The notes under the pieces were generated by a model that worked only from the letters and a program-made list of their open reading frames with translations, made no database searches and had not been told where the DNA came from. Of a stretch of DNA of 64,000 nucleotides, positions 25,626 to 35,500 are shown piece by piece. Origin of the DNA: an uncultured Lachnospiraceae bacterium (lineage in GTDB: Bacteria > Bacillota > Clostridia > Lachnospirales > Lachnospiraceae); the NCBI GenBank assembly GCA_910579505.1, contig CAJTTZ010000003.1, positions 1 to 64,000 on the forward strand, read 5' to 3'. A program made the translations under genes and the position numbers. Every line of letters begins with the position of its first letter. Within the stretch, counting starts at the first letter, position 1.

Positions 25626-26467
25626 TGAAAAAGACAATCAATTTTATTTTAAGACATGTTGTTCTGCTTCTCCTGGCAGTGGTATGGCTGATACCGATTC
25701 TCTGGCTGTTTGTTACCTCGTTTAGCGGGTATAAGGGAATCAACACCTCCCACTTCTTCCCGGAGACATGGACGCTTGACAATTATGCGCAGCTGTTTTT
25801 GCGCTCAGACTCCATTGTACAGTACAATAAGTGGTTTTTGAACACGCTGGTGATTGCGATTTTTACCTGCCTGATCTCTACCATCCTTGTACTGATGGTG
25901 AGCTATACCATGAGTAAGCTGCGGTTCCCGGGCAGAAAGTCGCTGATGAGTTTCAGCATTATTTTAAATATGTTCCCGGGCGTGCTGTCAATGATCGCTA
26001 TTTACTTTATATTAAAGACGTTTAACCTGACGAACAGCCACATTGGCATGATTATCGTGTACTCCGCGGGTGCGGGTCTGGGTTTCCTGATCTGTAAGGG
26101 TTTTATGGACACGATTTCCATTTCCTTAAGCGAGGCGGCAAGGCTGGAGGGCGCTTCCGAGGCGAAGATTTTCTGGAAGATTATCATTCCGCTTTCCAAG
26201 CCGATCATTGTATACACGGTTATCAGTTCTTTCCTGGTGCCATGGGGCGATTTCGTGTTTGCGAAGCTGATGTTAAACTTCGGTATCGCGACAGACTGGA
26301 CGGTGGCAATCGGACTGTTCAATATGCTGGGCAAGTCCATGATTAACAAATACTTCTCAGTATTCTGCGCGGGCGGCGTGGTGATATCCGTGCCGATCTC
26401 GATTCTGTTCCTGATTATGCAGAAGTTCTATGTGGAGGGTATTACGGGAGGTTCTGTGAAAGGATAA
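25625..26467 (+). CDS. CUT1 sugar permease (MalG/GanQ-type)
   Basis: A 280-residue permease with six predicted helices and the EAA loop LSEAARLEGASEAKIFWKII (about 173-192). It ends GITGGSVKG, the typical MalG C-terminus that reaches the ATPase. GGAGGAGG lies before the start, which overlaps the stop of the partner permease by one base. It forms the heterodimeric channel with that protein. Confidence 0.93.
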   Translation: MKKTINFILRHVVLLLLAVVWLIPILWLFVTSFSGYKGINTSHFFPETWTLDNYAQLFLRSDSIVQYNKWFLNTLVIAIFTCLISTILVLMVSYTMSKLRFPGRKSLMSFSIILNMFPGVLSMIAIYFILKTFNLTNSHIGMIIVYSAGAGLGFLICKGFMDTISISLSEAARLEGASEAKIFWKIIIPLSKPIIVYTVISSFLVPWGDFVFAKLMLNFGIATDWTVAIGLFNMLGKSMINKYFSVFCAGGVVISVPISILFLIMQKFYVEGITGGSVKG

Positions 26468-26488
26468 GGAGCAATGGATTATTGGGGG

Positions 26489-26623
26489 CGCGGACGGAAC
26501 TTCATATCTCCGTCGCCGCGCTCTCGCTCCGCAAAACGCGTAGCAGCACTAGATTCGTGAAGAACCTCATCAAGTGCTGACGTGTTTTGAGGGGCTCCTT
26601 GAGAAATGAGGTTCCGTCCACGC
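26489..26623 (+). ncRNA. Candidate structured RNA/REP-like element between permease and amylase genes
   Basis: Nested inverted repeats span 135 bases. The outer arm GCGGACGGAACTTCAT pairs with ATGAGGTTCCGTCCACGC (26606-26623). Inside, CAAAACGCG (26532-26540) pairs with CGTGTTTTG (26581-26589, one G-U), and CAGCACT (26544-26550) with AGTGCTG (26573-26579). No protein is encoded. It may be a cis-acting leader, an mRNA-stability element or a small mobile palindromic repeat. Confidence 0.5.
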
Positions 26624-26638
26624 AGGACAATTGTGGTG

Positions 26639-26672
26639 CAAGCTGTACTTGATAAGAGGTGCAGCTTGTTTG
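26639..26672 (+). terminator. Probable terminator of the transporter transcript
   Basis: CAAGCTG (26639-26645) pairs with CAGCTTG (26662-26668), followed by TTTGTGT. A short stem with modest T-run; probably partial. Confidence 0.5.
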
Positions 26673-26734
26673 TGTCTATAGAAAATAGTTTACATAATAG
26701 GGAAATAATAAAAAACAAAACGGAGTGTAATAAA

Positions 26735-28552
26735 ATGAAAAGCAGATATGTAAAAACTCTGGCGGGGATGCTGGCGGCGGCTCTGGTGCTTGGAGGTTGC
26801 GGGGGAACTGGGAATGGCGGGACTTCGCCTGATGCGGCGGCGCAGGGGCAGGCGGACGGTTCTTTGGCAGACGGAGAAGGCGCTGCGGCGGATGGCACGG
26901 CGGCAGACTCAGATACCGCGGGGGAGAACGTTCCTGCAGACGGCAGCGGCGCCGCAGGGGAGCAGGCGGCGGAAGCATCTGCCAGGGAGCCGTGGGAGGA
27001 TAACCAGCTGCAGATCATCGACGACAATTACAGGACGTATTATGAAGTGTTCGTCTACTCCTTCTGCGACAGCGACGGGGACGGCGTGGGAGACTTGCAG
27101 GGGCTGATTTCCAAGCTGGACTACATCAACGACGGGGATGACGCCACGGACACGGATCTGGGATGCAACGGCATCTGGCTGATGCCCGTGAACCCTTCGC
27201 CCACGTACCACAAGTATGACGTGGCGGATTACTATGCCATAGACGAGGAATACGGCACGCTGGATGATTTCAAGGAGCTGCTTGCGGCTTGCGATGAGCG
27301 GGGCATCAAGGTTATCATGGATCTGGTGTTAAATCACAGCTCGTCGCAGAATCCATGGTTTCAGGAGGCGTGCGCGTATCTGAAAGGGCTGGACGGCGCT
27401 GCGCCGGACCCGGCCGACTGCCCGTACGTTGACTATTATCATTTCTCCAGGGAGCAGGGCGGCGGCTACTATCCCGTGGAGGGGACAGACTGGTTTTACG
27501 AGGCGCAGTTCTGGTCGGAGATGCCAGACTTTAATTTAGACAGTGAACCCCTGCGGGAGGAGATCGCCAAAATCACGAAATACTGGCTGGATATGGGGGT
27601 GGGCGGTTTCCGCCTGGATGCGGTGAAAGAGTTTTATTCCGGCGCGCCCCAGTCCAACATTGACTTTCTGGCGTGGCTGACTGATACGGTCAAAGGGCAG
27701 AAACAAGACGCTTACCTTGTGGGTGAGGCGTGGCTTGATATGGCGGACTACGCGCCGTATTATGAGAGCGGCATCGACAGCGTCTTTAACTTCGCCTTTG
27801 CGGACAAAGACGGCATTATATCCAAGGTATTAAACGGTTCCTCCGCGGCAAAATACGGCGCGGCGGTCAGCAATCTGGAGGAGACGTTTGGGGCTTACAA
27901 CGCGGATTATATTGACGCGCCTTTCTATACCAATCACGACATGGGAAGGAGCGCGGGCTATTATGCGGGGGATAATTCCGCCGCGCAGACGAAGATGGCG
28001 GGCGCCATGAACCTGTTTATGGGCGGGTCGGCTTTTCTCTATTACGGGGAGGAGCTTGGCATGAAAGGCTCCGGCAAGGACGAGAACAAGCGCGCGCCCA
28101 TGTACTGGAGCATGAACCCCGACGCGGAAGGCATGTGCGACGGCCCTGCGGATATGGAAGATGTGAAGATGAAGTTTGAGAGTCTGGAGGAACAGGAGAA
28201 GGACGAACGTTCCGTCTATCAGTTTTATAAGAAGGTTATCAGGATCCGCAACCAGAATCCGGAGATTGCCAGGGGAGATGCAAAATACGTCCTCGTGGGG
28301 GATTTTATGGCGGACGATACGAGGGAAAGCGTCTGCGCCATCCAAAAGATTTACGGGGATTCGGAGCTTCTGCTCATTTTTGTGACGGGGCCGGAGACGG
28401 AGGAACTGGATCTGACAGGCATTACCTTAAACGGTAAGAATATCGGCGCAGATACGCAGATCAGGGGAGCGCTTGTCACCGGGGAGGAGAAGATCAGTTT
28501 TGAGAATGGAAAGGCTGTGATGCCCGGTTTCTCGGTGCTGGTTTTGAAGTAG
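26735..28552 (+). CDS. Alpha-amylase-family lipoprotein (GH13)
   Basis: A 605-residue surface lipoprotein: signal peptide with LGGC lipobox near residue 20, an Ala/Gly/Asp-rich linker to about residue 85, then a GH13 barrel starting YYEVFVYSFCDSDGDGVGDL. Catalytic residues are D295 (GFRLDAVKEF), E331 (GEAW) and D402 (TNHDMGR). The calcium-type DSDGDGVGDL loop is complete. It would cut alpha-glucans (starch, maltodextrin or pullulan) at the cell surface. The real start is the ATG at 26735 just before the signal peptide. Its presence right after the importer suggests the importer handles maltodextrins as well as, or instead of, galactans. Confidence 0.92.
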   Translation: MKSRYVKTLAGMLAAALVLGGCGGTGNGGTSPDAAAQGQADGSLADGEGAAADGTAADSDTAGENVPADGSGAAGEQAAEASAREPWEDNQLQIIDDNYRTYYEVFVYSFCDSDGDGVGDLQGLISKLDYINDGDDATDTDLGCNGIWLMPVNPSPTYHKYDVADYYAIDEEYGTLDDFKELLAACDERGIKVIMDLVLNHSSSQNPWFQEACAYLKGLDGAAPDPADCPYVDYYHFSREQGGGYYPVEGTDWFYEAQFWSEMPDFNLDSEPLREEIAKITKYWLDMGVGGFRLDAVKEFYSGAPQSNIDFLAWLTDTVKGQKQDAYLVGEAWLDMADYAPYYESGIDSVFNFAFADKDGIISKVLNGSSAAKYGAAVSNLEETFGAYNADYIDAPFYTNHDMGRSAGYYAGDNSAAQTKMAGAMNLFMGGSAFLYYGEELGMKGSGKDENKRAPMYWSMNPDAEGMCDGPADMEDVKMKFESLEEQEKDERSVYQFYKKVIRIRNQNPEIARGDAKYVLVGDFMADDTRESVCAIQKIYGDSELLLIFVTGPETEELDLTGITLNGKNIGADTQIRGALVTGEEKISFENGKAVMPGFSVLVLK

Positions 28553-28571
28553 GCAGATACTGTGAAACGTC

Positions 28572-28600
28572 TTGAAATTCCAGTAATTATGTTTTAAAAT
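28572..28600 (+). promoter_or_regulatory. Sigma-A promoter of the MFS gene
   Basis: TTGAAA (28572-28577), 17-base spacer, TAAAAT (28595-28600). Confidence 0.65.
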
Positions 28601-28698
28601 AGTAGAGGTCACACGCAGTTTTTTGTGAGAGGGTCAGGGTCTGTTATCATTGGCGGGGCGTCTGACTCAATATTAACGAAAGGATAACAGGTAAAGGT

Positions 28699-30141
28699 AT
28701 GAAAAACTGTCAAAACAAATGGGTGCGTGCCGCGATCCCGGCATTGCTCCTGCACTTCAGTATCGGTACGGTGTACTGCTGGTCTATTTTCAGTCAGGAG
28801 ATCGCTGACTACATAGGCTTTTCCAAGGCAGCGACAGAGTGGGCGTTCAGTTTTGCCATTTTCTTCCTCGGCATGTCCGCGGCATTTCTGGGCAACGTGG
28901 TGGAGAAGGATATTCATAAGTCGTCCCTGATCGCTACGATCACTTTTGCCCTTGGTATGGCGGGCACGGGCTTTTTCATTTATTATGGAGGAAACCATCC
29001 CGGAAGCCCTCTGGCTCTGGTCGGCATCTATGTCTGCTACGGCTTTATCATGGGCGTCGGGCTTGGAACGGGTTATCTTTCCCCGGTAAAGACTTTGATG
29101 CTTTGGTTTGAGGATAAGAAGGGTCTGGCGACTGGTCTTGCGGTGGCGGGATTTGGCGGCGCGAAGGCGATTGCAAGCCCCATTATGCAGGCGCTCCTCG
29201 CAAATCTGGGCGAGGGCGGTATCTATAAGATGTTCTACATCCTCGCGGCGGTTTATTTCGTTATGATGTTTGTGGGTCATCTCCTTCTGGCGAAGCCCGC
29301 GGGCTGGCATGAGCCGCAGAAGAAGGAAAAGGGGCAGGGCATTATGGCTACCATCAAAACCCGCCCGGTCAGCAATTACGTAGGTATCTGGCTGATGTTC
29401 TACATCAATATCACCTGTGGTCTTGCGCTGATATCCCAGGAGAAGATGATTGTAAAATGTATCGGCCTTGCAGGTGTGGTCGGTGTGATTTCCACGGTAT
29501 CCGCAATCTTCAATGCGGGCGGCCGTCTCGGCTTCTCCGCGTGGGCGGATCTTATGAAAGACAGGAATACGATCTATAAGCTGATCTTTGTACTCTCGAT
29601 TATTTTTACCGGCGCGGTTATGCTTACCGGCGGTATCAAGAACGGAGAGGGCAACATGCTTCTGGTCGTTCTGGTGCTGGCACTGATCTTCATGGTAAAT
29701 GCCGGATACGGCGGCGGCTTCTCCAATGTGCCGACCCTGCTTTCCGACCATTACGGTATGGGCAGCATCAGCGCGATCCACGGTATCACCCTTTCCGCGT
29801 GGGCGTTTGCGGGTCTTACCGGCAACCAGATCGCAACCCTGATCGTGAGCAATACGGGCAGCTTTATCGAGGATTCCCACGGCAATATGGTCAATCCTGT
29901 CGGTTACCAGAACGTGCTGTATTTCACGATTGTGCTCTATATCATCGCACTGTTAATCAGTCTGTTCCTTGTGAAACCCGCGAGTGAGGAAAACCGAAGG
30001 TTTTTCGAGCTTGCACTGCGGAGTATATTCACAAAGCAAGACCCCCGAAGGTGCTACCTCCGGGGGTCTTGCTTGTGTAAAAGGGGAATTCTTCGGAATT
30101 GCTATTGCCGACTTGACTTCCGTGATCAAGTCTATAATTAA
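28699..30141 (+). CDS. OFA-type major facilitator (oxalate/formate antiporter-like)
   Basis: A 480-residue MFS carrier with 12 predicted helices. The start IPALLLHFSIGTVYCWSIF and the loop GTGYLSPVKTLMLWFEDKKG are typical of the OxlT-like OFA family, which exchanges small carboxylates. The substrate cannot be read. Normal members end soon after the last helix (SLFLVKPASEE). Here the frame runs on for about 50 residues through a strong hairpin (30034-30074), giving an unnatural Cys/Arg-rich tail. A lost stop or small frameshift near codon 430 is likely; a TGA lies in an adjacent frame at that point. Confidence 0.88.
   Translation: MKNCQNKWVRAAIPALLLHFSIGTVYCWSIFSQEIADYIGFSKAATEWAFSFAIFFLGMSAAFLGNVVEKDIHKSSLIATITFALGMAGTGFFIYYGGNHPGSPLALVGIYVCYGFIMGVGLGTGYLSPVKTLMLWFEDKKGLATGLAVAGFGGAKAIASPIMQALLANLGEGGIYKMFYILAAVYFVMMFVGHLLLAKPAGWHEPQKKEKGQGIMATIKTRPVSNYVGIWLMFYINITCGLALISQEKMIVKCIGLAGVVGVISTVSAIFNAGGRLGFSAWADLMKDRNTIYKLIFVLSIIFTGAVMLTGGIKNGEGNMLLVVLVLALIFMVNAGYGGGFSNVPTLLSDHYGMGSISAIHGITLSAWAFAGLTGNQIATLIVSNTGSFIEDSHGNMVNPVGYQNVLYFTIVLYIIALLISLFLVKPASEENRRFFELALRSIFTKQDPRRCYLRGSCLCKRGILRNCYCRLDFRDQVYN
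30034..30074. terminator. Strong hairpin, probable terminator, inside the MFS reading frame
   Basis: AAGCAAGACCCCCG (30034-30047) pairs perfectly with CGGGGGTCTTGCTT (30061-30074). The inner AGGT/ACCT extends the stem. The following run is T-containing but short. It lies between the last MFS helix and the convergent gene, so it may serve both strands. Confidence 0.65.
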
Positions 30142-30211
30142 TATACCGTTTTTCCCCTTGGGAGTCTATAAATATATTGTAGAAGAATAACACTATATTA
30201 GCGAGCTTCTC

Positions 30212-32470
30212 TTATTTACACAGATACTCACGCTGCATCAGCAGTTCCTGAGGAATCGGAGTTCCCGTGTTTTTCAGCTTTTGGAACACATTGTCATAAT
30301 GGTGCAGTTTCTGCGAAAGTTTAATATCATAGCGAGACATCGTTTCCTTGTAAAGCGGATTCGCCATCAGCTTTGTGCGGATCTCCTTAGAGAAAGGACA
30401 GTAGGTGAAGATAATATTGCGGGACACCTTGTTTAATCTGGGTGAACCGGCGCCCTCATAGAGAATCCATGCCTCGTAGTCACGGATGAACATTTCCTTA
30501 TAACTGTTTTTCGCTTTCTTCATACCGAGCTTGATCTTGTCTTTCGCATCTGCGGATAATTCGTGGTTCTTGCGGTAGAACTGGATGTAGTCGAAGTACT
30601 CGCTGGTGAGGGACGCCTCTGATATGTCGTTCCAGCGGGCCCCCTGAACACGCTTGCACATTTCCCAACGGAAATCGCCTGTCAGCCGAACAAGGATATT
30701 GGTCAGATCCTCCATCTGGAAGATGGAGACCATCATGCGGGCCGGGGTGGTACGTTTACGCCCTTCTATTTCCTGCCATGCGATGCCTCGTGTTCCCACG
30801 TTGGGCATGAGAATGATGTCGGGGAGCACCTCGACGCCGATGGATTCTTTTCCGATGCCGATATCCGGGTTCGTGTAGATCACGTCGCGGTAATACGCGC
30901 TGAAATCAATATCCCGTATGGTCTGGAAACCGGCCTCCACTTTATCGGCGGAGACAAGGGAACCGTCCAGATCCTTTAAGACGTTGTGCTCCGAGAAAAT
31001 CGGGCAGAAGCTCAGGACACGGCCAAAGGTAATCTTGTTGACAGAAGGGAACATATTGCGTATTTCAAAGAGCACCTGTTCCTTCGGATCATTCTGCATC
31101 CGCGCCTCATCCGCGGCAGTGATATTGCCCGACATTTTCTGCTCGCGCAGATAGGTCGGGAAGTCGGAGTCAAACTCGTTGCGGCTGGGCGATTTTTTCC
31201 CCTGATAGATGGCGGTAAACCATTCGTAGGCGGTGTAAACCTTGCGCTTCGGGTCGGTAGGAAGTTTGTCGACAATCCTGTACAGATAGGCGGCATTTTC
31301 CAGTCCGGCCAGATTTTCGTCCACATAGCCGAAGTTGAAGAACATTTTCACTACCTTGGGAATGGAAGTGGTATCCTTCAGGCTCTTTAAGAAAGCTTTT
31401 TCATATATGACATAGAACTGCTTGGTGATCGTCATGCGCAGTTTTCTCGCAGCGTCGTCCGAAGCGTTCTTATCCGTCATTTTGGCAAATTTGCCGACAG
31501 ACTCTCGGAAAGCGGCGGCAGTCTCGCCGTCCACCTCGGCGTAGGAGAGGATTGTGTTCAGGGAGTGCTCTACGTCCGGCACGTCGTCCACCGTGGTGGC
31601 GTCCTCCTCTGCGCTTTCTCCGAGATTTTCCAGCTTCGCGCGGTATTCGGCGGCCCTTTGCTGGTACATTTCCCTGTCAATGGAGGGAAGGTCTTCCAGC
31701 TGAATCATAATAGTGGAGATAGCCGCGCTTACCGTTGTGGAATCGGGATCATTTGCCCCGATTTTATAAAGAAGGCTTGCATAGAGATCGAAGAAGTCCA
31801 GATGGTTTTCATTCATGAGAAGACTCGCAATCTCAGCCTTGTAATCGTAGAAAACGCGGCATATGGAAATAATGCGGTGGATATCCAGATCCGCCTTCAA
31901 AACTACCCCTGCAAGGAAGTCGGGCTTGTGGAATTTGGATGATTTTTCGGTGACCATAGCAGTCAACTGCTCATAGTAACCGTCCAGCCAGCTTTCAAGA
32001 TCTTCTTCCAGAGTGAGGGGAGTCAGATCTTCCATATCAGGTAACGCCCTGGGGGTGAATCCATGTTTGACACAGAAGGATTTATATTCTTCATACCGAT
32101 CCATCAGAAAGTGGTAAATATTTTCACAGTCAAAACGCATCAGCTCATACTGGTCATATATCTCGCGGAACTGCCTGAACAGGGAAGAAACGATCATGTT
32201 CGCCAGATCCACGCTCTTTGACATGAGAAGCGCCAGCTGCGCAGCCGTACACGGATAGGAGGCGATCCCGGTGGGTTCCTCTGTCTCGTATGTGAAAAAG
32301 TGCGAGCCGAAAAAAATCTCACAGACGCCGATGACATCCCCTTTTTTCAGATAAAAAGTGCCTCCCGGATAGGAGGCGCATACGCTTCCTTTAGCGATGA
32401 CATGCAGGGCAGTCTGATTCTGTTCGCTCTGGATCAACTGTGTGCCTGCGGGAAATTCTTTAACAGCCAT
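30212..32470 (-). CDS. Cyclic nucleotide-binding-domain protein of unknown function
   Basis: A 752-residue cytoplasmic protein. The first 110 residues are a Crp/cNMP-type beta-barrel (MAVKEFPAGTQLIQSEQNQTALHV as its start, then KGDVIGVCEIFFG), but the phosphate-binding cassette is not well conserved, so nucleotide binding is uncertain. The remaining 640 residues are mostly helical with no helix-turn-helix, so it is not a Crp-type regulator. A conserved-looking part (residues about 520-640, DIILMPNVGTRGIAWQEIEG, RMMVSIFQMEDL) is unrecognised. AAGGGGG precedes the start. Single-gene unit with its own promoter at 32514-32542. Confidence 0.75.
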   Translation of the reverse strand: MAVKEFPAGTQLIQSEQNQTALHVIAKGSVCASYPGGTFYLKKGDVIGVCEIFFGSHFFTYETEEPTGIASYPCTAAQLALLMSKSVDLANMIVSSLFRQFREIYDQYELMRFDCENIYHFLMDRYEEYKSFCVKHGFTPRALPDMEDLTPLTLEEDLESWLDGYYEQLTAMVTEKSSKFHKPDFLAGVVLKADLDIHRIISICRVFYDYKAEIASLLMNENHLDFFDLYASLLYKIGANDPDSTTVSAAISTIMIQLEDLPSIDREMYQQRAAEYRAKLENLGESAEEDATTVDDVPDVEHSLNTILSYAEVDGETAAAFRESVGKFAKMTDKNASDDAARKLRMTITKQFYVIYEKAFLKSLKDTTSIPKVVKMFFNFGYVDENLAGLENAAYLYRIVDKLPTDPKRKVYTAYEWFTAIYQGKKSPSRNEFDSDFPTYLREQKMSGNITAADEARMQNDPKEQVLFEIRNMFPSVNKITFGRVLSFCPIFSEHNVLKDLDGSLVSADKVEAGFQTIRDIDFSAYYRDVIYTNPDIGIGKESIGVEVLPDIILMPNVGTRGIAWQEIEGRKRTTPARMMVSIFQMEDLTNILVRLTGDFRWEMCKRVQGARWNDISEASLTSEYFDYIQFYRKNHELSADAKDKIKLGMKKAKNSYKEMFIRDYEAWILYEGAGSPRLNKVSRNIIFTYCPFSKEIRTKLMANPLYKETMSRYDIKLSQKLHHYDNVFQKLKNTGTPIPQELLMQREYLCK

Positions 32471-32513
32471 TGATATACCCCCTTGTAGAAATTATTACAA
32501 AAACCCTGTATCT

Positions 32514-32542
32514 ATCTTATGCTTTTTTGGGGGAAAAGTCAA
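32514..32542 (-). promoter_or_regulatory. Promoter of the cyclic nucleotide-domain gene
   Basis: On the minus strand: TTGACT (32542-32537), 17-base spacer, TAAGAT (32519-32514). Confidence 0.65.
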
Positions 32543-32547
32543 TGAGA

Positions 32548-32571
32548 ACGGCCGCCCGGGTGGGCGGCCGT
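32548..32571 (-). terminator. Terminator of the protease operon
   Basis: A perfect 10-bp G+C-rich stem, ACGGCCGCCC with GGGCGGCCGT and a 4-base loop, sits 11 bases after the protease stop. The downstream stretch (minus strand) is TCTCATTGACTTTT, so the T-run is weak. Confidence 0.65.
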
Positions 32572-32581
32572 CCCTGTTGTC

Positions 32582-35500
32582 TTATTTGAGATCGAAATAT
32601 CCAATAACGGTTTCTCTGCCTTTCGCATAGCGAATCGCGTAGATGCTGTTTTCTCTTGCCGTTAGATTGGAACCGTCTTTTAATTTTATAGTCAGTTTCA
32701 TTCTGGCAAGATCCTTGACACGCAGCTGGGCGATTGCAGATGGGTCGTCGTCCAGCGCGAGAGACGTATACTCGGACGGAACAGGCTGGTACAGCGCATA
32801 ATATTGACCGTTCTGCTTTATCGTCTGTTTTAAAAGTCCCGAGTTCTTTGAGCCGGATACCGTGGCAGTACAATAGTCGGGAACCGGTTCAGCCATTGAC
32901 CAGTCGGGTTTTCCTTTTGCGTCCTTGTATGCGGTGGCAACTATGTAAAAATATCCGCTGTAGCTGTTACTTTTGGGCATAAAGTCAATCTGCGCCGCAA
33001 TATAGTTGGGTCTGACGTAAACGGGATAGATATTTGACGTCACACCGCTGCCATCCTGCGCGACTGCCTGCACGCCTACGTAACTGCCGGCGGTAGGAGC
33101 CGCGCTCTTATCTACCGAAACGGTGCCGTTAGTTTTATTGATGGAAACTTTACCTGACAATGTCTCGTCACTAACCCCATAGATCCGCCAGGTAATTTTT
33201 TTGTTGTTAGGCGTTCCGTAATTGCTGTAGTATTTGGCGGCCATCTTTATGTTTTTGCCGACGGCGACATCTCCCTCATTGCCGTCTGTAGGAGCGATCA
33301 CCAGCTTGGACATAGGTACGCTGACAGTAACCGAGCAGACTGCCTTCTTATTGCTTCCGTCGGCAGCGGCACAGGTAATGACTGCCCTGCCGGGCGCCCT
33401 GGCGGTAATTTTTCCGCTCTGATCCACGGAGGCGATAGAGGGCGCGCTGCTGGTCCAGGTAATCAGGGACGTGTTTATGACTTCAGGCCTGGCGCTGCTG
33501 CCGGCTGGCTTCCCTTTTACGGTTGCGGTCAGAGTTGCCGTTGTGTTGCTGTTGACGTTCGTTTTTAGAGGAAACATGGTCAGCCTGTTTGCGCTGAGTT
33601 TGATCTCTGTGATCTCCTGATCCGTGATCGAGATCGTGTAAGCAGCCACGGCGCCGAGCTTATCTGCGGCCCTGGCTGTTATGGTGTATGTTCCGCTGGC
33701 GCCCCTTTTCGTGCTTATCCTGCCGTTGGATTTGTTTATGCTGACGCTTCCGTCGCCGCTGACAGTCCACTCCAGCTTTTTGTTACTCGCATTTGCAGGC
33801 GAAACTTTGGCGGTAAGCGCAGCTGTTTTTCCGGCTGCCACGTCTGTGGGACCACCTATGGTAATGCCTGTGACAGGCTGTACCACTGTCACTGTGTAGG
33901 ATGCGCTCCTGTTACCGCCGTCGTTGGAGGTAGCTTTGATGGTTGCCTTGCCGGGCGAAACGGCATGGATCACGCCGTTGGAGACGGTGGCTACCTTGAT
34001 GTTGCTGCTGGACCAGACGACTTCCTTTGCGGCGTCCGCGCCGGAAAATACGGTATCCGTCTTTGACACAGGGTCTGTTTTTGTTACGTTGAGGTATGTC
34101 TTTAAGTCGATTTCCCTGTCTTCGGCATCCGCTGTTTTGCTGTCTGTTGTCTTTATGCTCTTTGTCTTGGGCGCCCTGTTGGTTGCCGCGTCCATAAAAG
34201 CGATTTTTTTAATGTTAGCAGCTTCAATTACCGTAAATGTGAACTCGCCGGGCGTACCGTTGAAGGTTTTTCCGTCGCTTCCAACCGGCGTAGCGATGAC
34301 CTTGTATGCCCCGGCAGGCGTTCTCACGGTTTTTGTGGAAGATGTTTTTACTGTGCCGTTTGCCACGGTGACGCCTTTGGCTTTTGCATCCTGGCCGTTT
34401 GAATCTACCACAGTCCAGGCGACCCTGTTGGAGACCGCATAGGAAGGGGTGACGGCGGCAGTAAACTTCAGAGTCTTTCCGGCGGCGATTTGTGTCACAT
34501 TGCCGGCGGGGGTCACGGTTACCCCGGTGGGTACAGGCGTCAGTATCACGGTTTTGGAAGCTACCTTACTCACTTTGCCGGAGATCGGGTTGACGGCGAT
34601 GGCCTTGATGGTTTTGCTTCTTTCGCCGGTCAGTTTAATGGTGTCGCCGAGTGTATAGACATAAGGGTCTTCCGCGTTTGGCGTATTTTCCGCATGCTGT
34701 GCGGCGTTTGTGATGGCGCCGTTTTTATAAACAGGCGTTTTTCCGTCCGTCGAGTAGTAAATAGCAACGCCTACGGCTGTTTTCGTGGAAAGGGTAACGG
34801 TCACCGCGTCCGTCATGTAGGTTTTGCCGGCCCTGTCCACCGGCGTCTCGGCGATAGTGATTTCCGGCGCATCCGGCACAGTCATATCCGTGGCGAGCTT
34901 CAGCACACCGGGCAGATAGGTAGTCCCGGCACCCATGCCGGAGGTGGCGCATTTGGTGGTGGAAGATTTCATGGCGGTAAGGAGCGCGTCTACTCTGGCT
35001 TTACCCGACTTTCCGCGGATGTCGGGCCTGGCGGAAAGGATAACCGCCGCTGTCCCGGCTGCTGTCGGGCAGGCCATGCTGGTTCCGCTCATGAGTCCAT
35101 AGTCGGCATTGCCGGAGTCAGGAATATAACTCCCGTCATTTTTGGCTTTGTTAACGGTTGAGTAGATGTTAACGCCGGGGAAAGAAAGGGTCACAGATTT
35201 CCCGTAATTGGAGAAGGACGCCCTGGTGCCGTTCTCGTTTACAGCCCCAATGGAGATGGTGCTTGCGAAGGCGGCGGGGAAAGCATACCCGTCAGTGTCC
35301 TCATTGCCGGAAGCGGCAAATATGGCTACGCCGTTCTCCTCATACACCTTCTTAACGACATCCTCATAAAGCTTGGAGTAGTGTGCCGACCCTAAACTCA
35401 TGTTGATAATGTCGTTTCCGTCAGCGGTGGCAGCGTTAATGGCGCTTAAAACATCTGATGTCGCGGCGCCTCCGCTTTCCGGGAAAACACAGTATCCGCG

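Noticed and set aside
28609..29880. Long minus-strand open frame (423 codons) opposite the MFS carrier
   Set aside because: It has no ribosome site or family motif and exists because of codon use in the well-supported carrier gene on the other strand.
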